The notes beneath the pieces were generated by a model. It was not told the DNA's origin, did not search any database, and saw nothing but the letters and a program-made list of their open reading frames with translations. Position numbers and translations under genes: made by a program. This document shows positions 11,901 to 21,135 of a stretch of DNA of 64,000 bases, piece by piece. Position 1 is the stretch's first letter. Every line of letters begins with the position of its first letter. The stretch comes from Xenopus tropicalis (lineage: Eukaryota; Chordata; Amphibia; Anura; Pipidae). The DNA is taken from contig NC_030683.2 of assembly GCF_000004195.4 (NCBI RefSeq), forward strand, positions 52,155,358 to 52,219,357. The letters run 5' to 3'.

Positions 11901-12172
11901 CTATGCCTCTGCTGCTCAGTAGAAGTAAAGTCTTTTAATTCTAGTGAAGCTTCCTCCATGTTGGAACGTGACAAAAGGGAAGAGTACCTTTCAGAAAGTC
12001 TTTTATAATTCTCAAATGCCTTCTTAACCCTTGAGAGGGCGGCGTTCAGTTGCTCAGTGTTGTTGCTAGTTTCATTAGTGGCTGTTATACAACTTAAGGT
12101 TTTCTCCCATAATGCAATCAGGTTATCAGCTATCTCTTTCTTATTTGCTTCATAAGCCTCCCTTGCTTTCAA
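8930..12172 (-). CDS. BEL/Pao gag-protease polyprotein, truncated at RT
   Basis: An intact 1080-residue ORF. Residues 1-120 are helical and 150-245 form a strongly charged Ala/Glu/Lys coiled coil with an imperfect repeat (AEAKLKEAEAQ). Residues 400-600 match the BEL/Pao gag domain (DUF1759: RFDDRPENYRSWRSTF, then LERLEQ-type motifs). A zinc knuckle follows, C692-x2-C695-x5-H701-x4-C706, with a second C-x2-C-x4-H-x4-H motif at 712-725. The aspartic protease (DUF1758-like) has its active-site region at AILDDQSNRS (797-806) and the later MILLGRDI and LGWVIIGEA blocks (901-908, 932-940). The last 60 residues (SVEDREFIKNEEF, SWVAPLPFRLPR, LPNNREQALAR) are the N-terminal edge of BEL RT, after which a stop follows directly. 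The start ATG at 12172 is the first in frame after the leader. Whether the DDQS protease active site is functional is uncertain, since BEL proteases more often show DSG or DTG-like triads. Confidence 0.9.
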   Translation of the reverse strand: MKAREAYEANKKEIADNLIALWEKTLSCITATNETSNNTEQLNAALSRVKKAFENYKRLSERYSSLLSRSNMEEASLELKDFTSTEQQRHSTYLEAKVQIEGRLAELHETTSCISTSSRHSGKSSRSACSHHKSSSKSLRSCSVRSSLSDQILKARQKAAVAQVQATCSEREAAFKAEAKLKEAEAQAEAKLKEAEAQVEAKRIRARIQAETEAHLEILQKKREKEVALAELFVLEQALLEEEGASCPSLVACQDPVERTLQFLLTQNHNNIVPPTVVDPSHNPLASQHAPPNTDTPLLPHATKSSVPTYPAHVPPQPLVSRDYKGTAEDFRVNSMPPAIQLSSISNAQGPSDARPLPGLNPPAIPFPPPIGQHRIPTLIQDGAPSVLPVGVKTESTDIAEFSKYMIRRELIATGLSRFDDRPENYRSWRSTFKTVTKNLDIEPQAELDLLIKWLGRQSSEQVKRLKSVYIHNFEAGLDAAWERLEQDYGSPEVIESALFQRLKDFPKISVKDNHKLRDLGDLLLELEIAKSDPSLPGLSYLDTAQGVNPIVAKLPNYLQGKWTSVGSKYKYEHHVSFPPFSYFAEFVRKIARSMNDPSFLYPDTTILPSTTSRGIATNSKFKDLRHPIAVRKTAIASNVLATDTKLQDTKASNRDQQCPIHDAPHSLSICRAFRGKPIEERMTYLKEHNICFKCCTSSDHLARDCKNAVRCSLCNSARHVDALHSDSFKGKPLPGSNPKTTSDDGGERTEQNANVVTTRCTEVCGEGLHSKSCSKICLVRVFPEGCPQNAIKMYAILDDQSNRSLASTEFFDLFKIHGETWSYTLQTCAGQVSTSGRRAHGFIVTSEYENIEFPLPTLIECDQLPNNREEIPTPEVARHHPHLNYIADYIPSLNKDVKIMILLGRDIPRVHKIRELCNGPDDAPHAQKLDLGWVIIGEACLDRSYKHSDIVSYKTNVERSERTYRSMKCPLHVKERLDFKSEAPCQALQGVTCKFTSHMDLGESVYQTTCDDNKIAPSVEDREFIKNEEFVKDNSNSWVAPLPFRLPRLTLPNNREQALARFAALKRTLRSKPEMQGVT

Positions 12173-12814
12173 GGATGGATGAGGGCCCTAACTGGACGTG
12201 CAGAATGAAGCAAGGTGTCTGTTTTATCATGAGCAAATGCAGGCTCAGTAGAATCTCTGTCAGACATGACAAGTGCTGCAGTTTAGTGTCTTGAAAATCT
12301 GCCAAAGCTCAGCTCTGTAAGTATTGATACTTTGTTTCTAAGCAGGCTGGGCCTTAGAGCTGGGGCTGCAAGCTAGCTCAAACCGGATTCTTGGCAAAGA
12401 AAAACACAGTTCAAAATCACCTTGTGTAAGGTAAGAATATAGTTCGTACAATAAATGCAGATATTGAATTCACAGTCCAAACAGCTTGACAATAATGAAT
12501 CCTTGTGACTTTATGGTAGTAATCTTGCACAGTTCAGAATGTGCTTATGGCTGAGCAACAGCACAGACCAGCAGTAGGTTATACTGTGGGGAATATTCAG
12601 CAGGTAGCTGGCTCCTAGTGCAGTGCAATGCTTCTGGTAAGTGTAGCAGTTACACACAGGCAGTGCTAGGCCTCAGTGCACATTATGAAGATGGATTCCT
12701 GTCTTAGGGTGTTTATTCTTCACACAGGCAAATGATTACTCACGGTTGTGAAGCTGCAGAGTATAGCCATGCAATGGATTCTTCTAGAAATTTACTATTC
12801 TTCTAGAAATTTAC
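12173..12814 (-). other. BEL 5' leader (untranslated region)
   Basis: Lies between the 5' LTR and the gag start. Immediately after the LTR (12775-12814) an approximately 19-bp unit containing TTCTAGAA occurs twice in tandem, exactly where a primer binding site is expected. I see no standard TGG-initial tRNA complement there, so the primer is unknown. Confidence 0.7.
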
Positions 12815-13207
12815 TGTTCTGTCTCAGCATCAGTTGTACCTGCCACAAGCCCTGTGTAGACCTGGTCTGTGAGGATGAGTGCAGCAGGTTGAATGATCAC
12901 CTTAACAGATAGCTTACTCAATGAATAAAGACTCCAGATGTGTTTTCCAATGCTTCTTTATGCTTCAAGGTAGCAAGGGTATAACATAGAGACTTTTCCA
13001 TAGATAAATTTCTAATGAAGATACACAGCTTACATACACTGCAGTCTCTTCAAAACACACTCAACAGAAAGGGCAGTTACAACAACAAAATGGAGGGCGG
13101 GAGCAACTATCTAGCAAGAAACAGCAGGGGTGAATGGATGATACCAAATAACATTATAACAATAACATATAACAATTGCTAGACAGTAAAAGCTGCGTGG
13201 CAGCACA
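12815..13207 (-). repeat. BEL element 5' LTR
   Basis: 393 bp, partner of 8435-8827. By position this is the 5' LTR of the minus-strand element, so it should hold the promoter. Confidence 0.93.
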
Positions 13208-13212
13208 GAACG

Positions 13213-14400
13213 CATGGTTTTAAACAGAAGCTATGAGCATTTTTAATATGCTTATATGGAGTTAATTTTTTTTTAACTCTTTTCCTGGTTCAAATGATTC
13301 TCCTTATTCTTTGCCCCCTTCAGATTAGCTGCAATCTATCTATTCAAACCATGCTTAAGCAGCCTTATATTTTGTTTTGAACACAATAATGCACAAGGTG
13401 ATACCACCTTACCCTGTGTTACCTCTTTTCTCAATTTAAATTAGTGTCATTTATGAGACAGACCCTGTCAAATATACTATATGTGTAATTTAGTTTGAGA
13501 TACACAAAGCCATAGTTTAGTCTTTGCTGCTCCTCTCATTGGGAATAATCACCACAGTGATTTCCAAATACTTTTACATATCTTTCTGTTACTGAAGACA
13601 AATGCTGTATCAGATAGCATCAAGTGTTCCTTGATTCTAACTCCTATGGTACCAAAAAGTTATGATTTATATAATGTAATTATGTAAGGGTTTACCTTAC
13701 ATCTGCACCATGACATTAAAGTCCAGTTGTTTTAGACTTAATTCTACTAGATACTGTATCTCATGACCTGGATGAATGAGAATCTTCATAGACACATTAT
13801 ACTATACCTTAAATCACATCTTACTACATTTAAACATCCATGTGTTATTCAGAACCCAGGGAAAATATATCTGCACTATGTACTACCAGTATATCATAGG
13901 GGTATGTTCTTCAATGCAAGAACTTATCGAGAATGTGATGAGGAGTTCTGTTTCATGTGAGGGTTCTGTACTTTATAAGGAATGTCTACAAACACACAAA
14001 AAGTAAATTTTTTTCTGGTGTTGTAGACTGATTTTAACCTGTTTTAATCTGTTTTGGATAACTTTTATTATCCTTAGTGGACGTCCAGAGAAAGATTGGG
14101 TTCACTATCTGCTCTACTTAGAGTCCCCTTATCTCCTTGTGATATAAACTACAACTACATGCCCCCATTGACTTCTATATGAGCTTTTAGATAGCATATT
14201 TTTACGTTTGGGTTTTTCATGGTTTTAATGCATTATTATAGCAAAAAAAATTTTGCATGAAAAACAAAAAATGTTTTTTGAACACACTCATTTTTTTCTC
14301 ATGTATTTATTTTGTTTTTCAGCTTATTTTGAGCTTGTTGTTTTTAAAAAGAAAAAAATGTTTTTATTGTTTTCCCCAACCATAAATTGGTTTCGTCACC
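13213..14400. other. unassigned AT-rich sequence, MITE scraps near 14150-14280
   Basis: No supported gene. Around 14150-14280 the phrases 'cccattgacttctat' and 'gggtttttcatggtttt' resemble interior sequence of frog MITEs, too degraded to delimit. Confidence 0.35.
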
Positions 14401-14403
14401 AGG

Positions 14404-14565
14404 TTCGGATGTGTGGCGAGGCCACAAAGGCCCAGGCCTAGGGTGGCATAAATTTAGGGGTGGAATGGCGCCCAGCCGCACCTAAATTTGCTTGCCTACA
14501 GAGCACTGGTACCAGGACTCGCAGAAAACTTCAGATCGTCCTGCATCACTGCTCCATCTTCCGGA
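14404..14565. repeat. dispersed repeat, copy 2 (shared with 3140-3400)
   Basis: Carries ggtggcataaatttaggggt, 'gcccagccgcacct' and gactcgcagaaaacttcaga in the same order as 3140-3400. Confidence 0.55.
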
Positions 14566-15511
14566 GACATTCTCATTCCTTAGTACATTTTTATGTAGTT
14601 CCTATATAAACTCTGGGGTGCCTATTATTAGTTCAATTCAGATATTTGGCAGAGAAAAATAATGCCCAAGTGGAGGGTTTGTCGATGTACCTCTTTCAAA
14701 TACTCTTGTTACTGCAGGTGTTCATCATGACTGATGTTCATTCATGTAATCCAGTACATTCATATCTGCATGTACATAAATACCAAATAATCTGCCACCA
14801 CTAAATTTCATCATACTTTTTTTTATTGTATTTTAATTCAGGTAAGGATTGCTGAACTTATCGCCCCTTAGTGATGCAATACAAGCTTTCATTCAATACA
14901 CAAGGGAAAACTGTGCATTGGGGGGCAATGTGGCAATGTGCCTCTTTTAGAAGAGTGATTCATATGTAGGCCAATCCTATTCCTTAATCTTTTTCCTCAC
15001 TAGAAAGAAGGAGTCATTCTGGCATATTAACAATTCTTTTCAATGAAATTCACTTTAATGTATGGTTCAAAGAAGAGCCATGAGAACTGTATCTGGGAGA
15101 ATAGAAAATGCCTGTTTTAAGGGTCTCATAGGAAGCATCTATTCCCATATAACTCTTTGTTCCTTGCTACAGAGAGCTTGTTTTGAGGTCAATATGCCCG
15201 TAGTAAAGGGAACAAGACATTCTAGTGTAACTACTGTGCAGCTTTTGTTCTACATTATTTTACTTTGCTGCTTTAGAAAAGAAATATTCAGCACAGAGTA
15301 GAAAAAAAAAACTTTTAAAAAAGAGGTTAATTGTTAATTCATGATGATATTGTAAATAACTCTGCAGTGTGAAGATATTAATACATTTCTATTAATGATA
15401 TGACTCAAGCTTAAAGCAGGGCAAAAGGTAAGTAATTAAAATGCATTGATTGTATTTTAAATGAAATAGCTGAATGCATATTTAGAATTTGTATACACTA
15501 TAACATACAGG
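14566..15511. other. unassigned sequence
   Basis: A short frame at 15062-15301 starts with MVQRRAMRTVSG, faintly like the VQRRATRMVPG block of CR1 ORF2, but nothing around it supports this, so it is left unassigned. Confidence 0.3.
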
Positions 15512-15792
15512 TTATACATACAGGATTCATCATCTGGAATACTTGGGGCCTGAGGTTTTCCGGATAAGGATCTTTCTGAAATTTGGATCACAATACCTTA
15601 AGTCTCCTAAAAATCACAATAAACACAAAAGGATTGTTTTGCCACCAATATGTATTCATGCAGCTTAGTTACCATCAAGTACAAGCTACTTTTAATATTG
15701 AAGGGAAAAAATTAAATTATTTATATCTATTGGGGATGGTTTTTCTGTAATTCAGAGCTTTCTGGTTAAGGGGGTTTCTAGATAAGGCATCA
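15512..15792. mobile_element. frog MITE with 'ccggataa' ends, inverted orientation
   Basis: Contains tacaggattcatcatctgga, gaggttttccggataaggat, 'ccttaagtctcctaaaaatc', 'acaaaaggattgttttgcc', 'tttctgtaattcagagctttctgg' in parts, and 'tttctagataaggcatc'. The order and words match a MITE I recognise as very common in Xenopus (tacaggtatgggatc...ttatccagaaa). Termini are eroded. Confidence 0.65.
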
Positions 15793-16009
15793 CATTCCTG
15801 TATATACTATATTTGACTATTAAAATCACATGAAGATTTGTCTCATGGCTTTGGTTCCCATAATTATTTGATTTCTTGTCACAACGTTTCTCTGCTGCCC
15901 TATATTGTAAGCCCTTCCCAACATTTTGATGCATGATTAACGTCTATAACCACTGGTTACGTTTGTGCTAACCATTAGCCCAAAATATTAATATGAAGGA
16001 AAGAACGTC

Positions 16010-16316
16010 TCTAATAATATATGCAATTTTAATAGACATAAAAACATTATCGTAAACGGCGGGAAACCCTTTGATCCTTTTGTGCATGATTTTAGGGCTG
16101 AATGGCAGCTCCAACCTGGCCCAAGGAAAGTCACGATACCGAAGCTTGAATGAATCCGAAAATTTTGTAATCGGCGCGGCAATACGATTTTGTCTCGTAA
16201 TTTTTGACACACAGTACGAAAAAAATCACGCAAATTAGTGAAAAAATCTGCGAAAATATGCAAGGTAGAAAAAAGTCGGATTTGGACTGATCGTACTTTA
16301 ATAAATCTGCCCCATG
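16010..16316. mobile_element. MITE fragment, same family as 20621-20905 and 40635-41452
   Basis: Shares ctccaacctggcccaaggaa, 'agtcacgataccgaagcttgaatg' in parts and the terminus 'aataaatctgcccca' with the copy at 40635-41452. Non-coding. Confidence 0.65.
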
Positions 16317-17316
16317 GTGTATTTTATTATGTAACCCCCTAAGGATCCAAAGGACATTTGGCTAAAACATCAAAAATGTAAAATAGCAGGTCGATCAAAA
16401 AGCCATACATACAGGTATGTTGTGTGAGTTGGTTTAATGCAGCAATACTGCATTGTTTGTTAGTACATTTTACTGTATTGGGCTTCATGATTGTTCTACT
16501 CTTCTATTTCTCTTGGACAAACAGAATAATCTGAAAATACTATTGGCTCCATTTCAGACCTTTTTTTTTTTTTTACAGAGAATGCATTCTGTAGGCTAAG
16601 CACATCCATGCACTCAGCAAAGGCTATGTCCATAGAGAATAATCAACAAAAAATAAAACAGAGTACTCAAGATCATTTATTTTTAAAGGCTAAAAATTTG
16701 ATTTTGTTTTTTGAATGGTGTTACTTGCCAGATGTAAATAGAAAACTGCAGGACAGTTACAGCTTAACTCTGAACTGGCCTATGGTATGCAGTTACATTT
16801 TTAGAATGACAATAACTACCAATGAAAGCCATTGCTCGTTAAATTCTCTAAAATAATCCATTTCATTCTCTAAAAATAAACAATGGCCTACCCCCCTGTT
16901 TAATAGGGCTTCTGTTTTGATTTGGAATTGAATTAATGAGGGCTTAATGTGAAAAGCATTTTTGCTTTAATCACAGAGAAACTCAGAGGCCCCAAAACAT
17001 GCAAACAGGAAGCACCTGTCTAATATCTGCTAATCATGCAAAATAAGGCAAAATCAAATTACAGGAATGAATCTGTTGACACTTTGCATAAATTAATCAT
17101 CATTTTCATGCTTAATCTTGTTTAATTGAAATTATGGCACCATAGCACTTGTGAAGTAAAAGCAAATCAAAAGCATTGGATTTTGTAATACTGCTCTAAA
17201 GTATTTTACAAATTGTTTTCAGTTTAATTCATCTTTCAATGAACATTTGGAACTTACACAACTCTTACATATAAACATACACATGCACAAATATCTACCG
17301 GATACATCTGAAAATT
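16317..17316. other. unassigned AT-rich sequence
   Basis: T run at 16561-16574. No supported gene or repeat. Confidence 0.4.
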
Positions 17317-17317
17317 A

Positions 17318-17500
17318 AAAGGAAACTATACCCCTGAACATTTTAGGCCTCCTTAAAAATACATTGCATAAAACAGTCCATATGTAAAAGACTGCTGCAT
17401 CAAAATAAGCAATTTCCATTAAAAAATACCTTTCTTGGCATGCTACAGGCAGCACACAATGGGTTAAAGGACAAAGAAAGTCAAAATCTATTAAGCACAC
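17318..17500. mobile_element. TTAA-type MITE, left-end fragment
   Basis: Begins aaaggaaactatacccctga followed by 'acattttaggcctccttaaaaataca', which I recognise as the terminus of a frog TTAA MITE. A second internal piece of the same family is at 20975-21135. The right end is missing. Confidence 0.55.
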
Positions 17501-17599
17501 TATTAAATAGTACTACTATTGCTGTGTAAAAACGCTATATTCCTGGCTTGCCTAATTAAAGATTTACAGAGATACACATACTAGAACCTACTGTATATA

Positions 17600-18343
17600 C
17601 TTGTTTCAGTGAACTGTGCCGCCATCTTGTCCAGCGTGTCTGTATGGGCTATTGCTGAAAAGCACAAGCCAGCCCCCCCTCCCTTCATATGTTTGACACT
17701 TGCATTTGCCTTCTGCCACAACCCCCCCCCCCACAGACACACACACTTGCCGGGTCTGCATGTCACAAAGTATAGCAGAGTTTAGCAGAGTTTAGAATCG
17801 CCCCCCCACTCGCTACATCTGCCACAACGCCCCCCGCTCCCCGCTCCTGCCACAAACCCTCCGCCGCTCCCAGCATCTGCCCTCCCCCCGCTCCCCCCAC
17901 CTGCAGGGTCTGCATGTCACAGCAGAGTTTAGCACCCTCCCCCCAGCTCATCGCTACTCACATTCCCCACATCTGTCGTCTGCCGGGTCGGCATGTCAGC
18001 ATGTCACAGAGTTTAGCATCCTCCGACACCCCCGTCGCTCACCACCACTCACCGCTACTTGCTTCTCGCTCTCCTGTCAGCTGCGTCCTCATGGCAACCA
18101 GACACTCCTGCTGTGTGCGCATGTGCAAGCTATGGATCTGGTCCTATTGTCAGTGCAGGAGCGTTGCATTATGGGAATCTTATCTACGCTGCTCAGCGTC
18201 TTTTTTTCCTGTTTGGCTTCTGATCTTCTGAACAGGTGAAGTATGGGGAGACTTAAGGGTGAACTGAAGGTATTGAGAGAACTGAAGGTATGCCTGCAGC
18301 TTGAGATTAACTCTTTAATAGCCTTTCCTTCTCCTTTAAGGTC
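17600..18343. repeat. GC-rich block with C-runs and a repeated 'gggtctgcatgtcac' unit; TTAA-type MITE end
   Basis: Much more GC-rich than its surroundings. The words gggtctgcatgtcac and 'agagtttagca' recur at about 17750-17800, 17905-17935 and 17985-18015, separated by C-rich tracts, so part is a degenerate tandem array. The block ends with cctttccttctcctttaag at 18322-18341, the terminus of a TTAA-type MITE; its left end is not clear. Open frames inside are low-complexity and not counted as genes. Confidence 0.5.
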
Positions 18344-18796
18344 TGGACCAATGTCTGTTAGGACAGAAGAACAATAACAGACCCCCCCTTGCTTCCCCCA
18401 GCAGTGTTTTTTCTGTATCTAGGGTAGTGTGGGGACCCTGTGGGTCCAAAGAACCAGGCTCTGAGGAGTGTGAGGGCCGCCTGATCGCAAGGCACCCTTA
18501 GGCTTACCTGGCAGTTTTGTGTTTGGTGCGGCAGGGGTCTGGTGGGGCCATGTGCAGGAGAGCGGCCTCTGTCAGGGTCCTTCCCCTCTGTTTCTGTGTG
18601 GTGTGCTGGGGAGTTGGCGCGAGTGATGACATCATCGTTGAGCACCGCTTCCCGAATGGCATGGGACTGCTGAAGGTCAGAGCAGTACATGCGTGAGTTC
18701 CTTTATGCCCTTATCAAGTAATTGTTCTGGCATCTGGAAACTATTAGAACCTCTTCTCCCCCCTTATGCTGGTGGTCTGTTGATGCTGCAGTTCCT
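18344..18796. other. unassigned GC-moderate segment upstream of the DIRS recombinase
   Basis: May be the left part of the DIRS element whose recombinase starts at 19535, but no conserved domain can be read. An open minus-strand frame (18358-18690) has no recognisable family. Confidence 0.3.
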
Positions 18797-18804
18797 GTGG
18801 TCAC

Positions 18805-19342
18805 TAGGGATGTAGCGAACCTCAAAAAAAAAGTTACGCCAAAAAGCGCAATATTCGTGAACTTTGCGAACCCCATAGACTTCAATGGGAAGGCGAACTT
18901 TAAAACCTCGAAAACCATTTCTGGTCAGAAAACTGATTTTAAAGTTGTTTAAAGGGTGCCACGACCTGGACAGTGGCATGCAGGAGGGGGATCAAGGGCA
19001 AAAATTTCTCTGAAAAATACTTTGTTGACACAGCGCTGCGTAAAACCGCAAAGGCAGCTGGCAGACCTAGCGGAAATATGTGGCGTTTTTTGCTATTTCG
19101 CACTATTAGCACCATGGAAATGGGATTTGCTTATACCAGTACTAGGCTGAAAAACACCATGTGTGGCTTGTGCGGCGTTTTTAGGCCGAGAAAAAGCGCA
19201 GCGGAAAAAAAAACGCAGCGGAAAAAAAAACGCGGCGAACCCAAATTGCGAACATATGCGAAAAGTTTGAGAACTTCCGAACTTGCGAACACCCGATGTT
19301 CACGAGAATTAGTTCGCCGGCGAACAGTTCGCTACATCTTTA
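18805..19342. mobile_element. hAT-type MITE, complete, 8-bp target duplication
   Basis: 538 bp with termini tagggatgtagcgaac and gttcgctacatcttta. A perfect 8-bp direct repeat, gtggtcac, flanks it at 18797-18804 and 19343-19350. The interior has 'gcgaac' words in both orientations. Open frames at 18973-19362 are repeat-derived. Confidence 0.85.
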
Positions 19343-19534
19343 GTGGTCACACTGGCTGCTGAGAGAGTGTTAGAGGCTGGGAAGGTACATATGGTATCCT
19401 TGTTTGTCAGCCCACTAATTACAGTAAACGTGCTGTATGTATAGTTATGTTCCTTATTCTTTTATCTTAGATGTCTGCCAGAGCATCTGAATAAAGGAAA
19501 ATGAAGCCCAGGCAATGCACCCAAATCCATCCAG

Positions 19535-20430
19535 ATGGAGTCTAACAGCCTGGAGGCTGAGAAGGAATTAATAGCTCTTCAAGGCCTTTCTCATTATGTG
19601 GTAGGCACCCTGTTGCTTGCCAGGAAACAGTCCACATCCACAGTGTATGCTAGAGTATGGAAGATATTCTGTTCTTGGTGTGGGGCTAAGAGGACAAATG
19701 TTTGTCCATTGCTAGAAATCCTGCAGGATGGTTTTTCGAAAAACCTAAAAGCAAACACTTTGAAGGTCCACATTTCAGCACTTTCTGTCCTCCTTTCCAA
19801 GAATTTGGCTACTACTGAACCTTTATTATTGTAAAGACAGAATCAGTCCTAGTCTTCATTCCATTGGTCCTCCTTGGAATTTGAATACTGTCCTATTGGC
19901 TTTGTGTGCTTCTGCCTTTGAGCCTTTGCAGGAGGACAGCCTGAAACATCTTTCATGCAATTACTTCTGCTAGAAGAGTAGGGGAACTGCAGGCTCTTGC
20001 AGCGATATCTCCTTATACTCTATTCTTTCCGGATAAGGTGATATTGAGAACCTTACCTTACTTCATACCTAAATGCCAAAGAAGAATGCTAAAGAATTCA
20101 GATGCTTGGAAAGGTTTGTTTGTTCTCTTTGCTGGAAAAAGGAGAGGAAAGAAGGCATCAAAAACATCTATTGCATGGGTGAAGAATGCTAATATTCAGT
20201 CTTATGCTGGGTTGGATATAGAACCACCTTTTCCCATGGAGGCGCATTCTACAAGAGCTGTTGCTACTTCCTGGGCAGAGAGATCAGCAGTGGAAGTTAC
20301 AGAAATATGTAGAGCAGCTTCATGGATTAATGTTCACACCTTTGCAAAGCATTACAAATTGGATATAGCAGCCTCTCAGGATGCAGCTATTGGCAGCAGA
20401 ATTCTTCAAGCAGCGCTGCATTTGGCTTGA
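19535..20430 (+). pseudogene. DIRS-type tyrosine recombinase, frameshifted
   Basis: Two open pieces on the plus strand, 19535-19834 and 20038-20430, with a frame-broken bridge between. The first holds the N-terminal core-binding part (VVGTLLLARKQSTSTVYARV, WKIFCSWC). The bridge still encodes TSARRVGELQAL, matching the first catalytic Arg region of DIRS recombinases. The second piece has the C-terminal catalytic box: AHSTRAVATSWAERS (H-x-x-R) then EICRAASWINVHTFAKHY, where the final Tyr is the expected nucleophile. DIRS elements replicate through RT and integrate with this enzyme rather than an integrase. RT and RNase H are not seen beside it. The frame breaks make it inactive. Confidence 0.75.
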
Positions 20431-20502
20431 ATCTCTTGTTAACCCTCCTCTGTTAGCTTGCTAAGTCACATTGTGTGCTGCCTGTAGGACACCAAGAAAT
20501 TT

Positions 20503-20953
20503 TTGCCTTACCTGAAATCTTCCTTTTCTTTAGTCCATAAGGCGAGCGGGGGGGGGGGGGTCTATTTTGGTCCTTGGTTATTGGTTGTTCTTCTGTTCTG
20601 TCCTACCAGACCATAACTCATTGGGGCAGATTCATGAAATCACAAGTTTGAATTCCGAATGGGATAAATTCAAATTGGATGCGAAAATTTCTGAAGATCG
20701 CAAATATCACAAAAATGCTTCTGAAAAAATAGTATTAGTCACGATTATATCGTATTGGCGATCCGAAAGTCACTAAATTTTCATACCGAATGATTGTTAA
20801 CAGTGGGAAAACCTTTTCACAAGCGTACTAAAAAGTCACGCAAGCGTATGAAAAAGTCGGCGAAAATATACTCCGAGGGTTCGTGTCTTAGTAAATCTAC
20901 CCCATTGTGCTGCCTTACAAACTAAAGGAAAGGAAAATTTCAGGTAAGGCTAA
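20503..20953. repeat. inverted repeat downstream of the DIRS recombinase
   Basis: Arm 1 (20503-20534, ttgccttacctgaaatcttc and on to ctttagt) is imperfectly complementary to arm 2 (20921-20953, actaaaggaaaggaaaattt and on to caggtaaggc). This fits the inverted terminal repeats of DIRS elements. A MITE (20621-20905) sits between the arms. Confidence 0.6.
20621..20905. mobile_element. MITE inserted within the DIRS end
   Basis: Starts ttggggcagattcatgaaat and ends gtcttagtaaatctacccca, inverted relatives. Same family as 16010-16316 and 40635-41452. It represents the unfilled version of the site that holds a second MITE at 40705-41121. Confidence 0.7.
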
Positions 20954-20974
20954 ATTTTCAGTTTTCCAGTTGTA

Positions 20975-21135
20975 TGGATAATTCTAAATAGAAAATTGTC
21001 ATTTTAAGAACTAAGGGCAGCCCCTTGACTCATATGATTCACTAGGCACACAAACACACTAAGAGCATCCATACCATGTTACATCAGCCAATAAATAGAG
21101 CTATTTCATTTACTCCAACACTTCTTTTTGATACA
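20975..21135. mobile_element. internal fragment of a TTAA-type MITE
   Basis: The run 'ggataattctaaatagaaaattgtcattttaag' (in parts) and 'aagggcagccccttgactcat' match the interior of the family whose left end is at 17318-17500. Confidence 0.5.

Larger units (their letters stand above)
8435..13207 (-). mobile_element. non-autonomous BEL/Pao LTR retrotransposon, complete insertion
   Basis: A 4773-bp element on the minus strand: 5' LTR 12815-13207, leader 12173-12814, one ORF 8930-12172, polypurine tract beside the 3' LTR at 8435-8827. Flanked by a perfect 5-bp target duplication gaacg (8430-8434 and 13208-13212), the length usual for BEL/Pao. The LTRs differ at two positions by eye (8477/12857 and 8729/13109), so the insertion is recent. 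The ORF covers gag and protease and ends within the first part of the RT region; RNase H and integrase are absent, with only about 100 bp between the stop and the 3' LTR. The element therefore needs RT and integrase in trans. Confidence 0.93.

Noticed and set aside
15062..15301. Possible LINE or host exon starting MVQRRAMRTVSG
   Set aside because: Resemblance is limited to a few residues, with no flanking LINE homology or splice signals.
18973..19362. 129-codon frame
   Set aside because: Inside a complete hAT MITE and crossing its target duplication.
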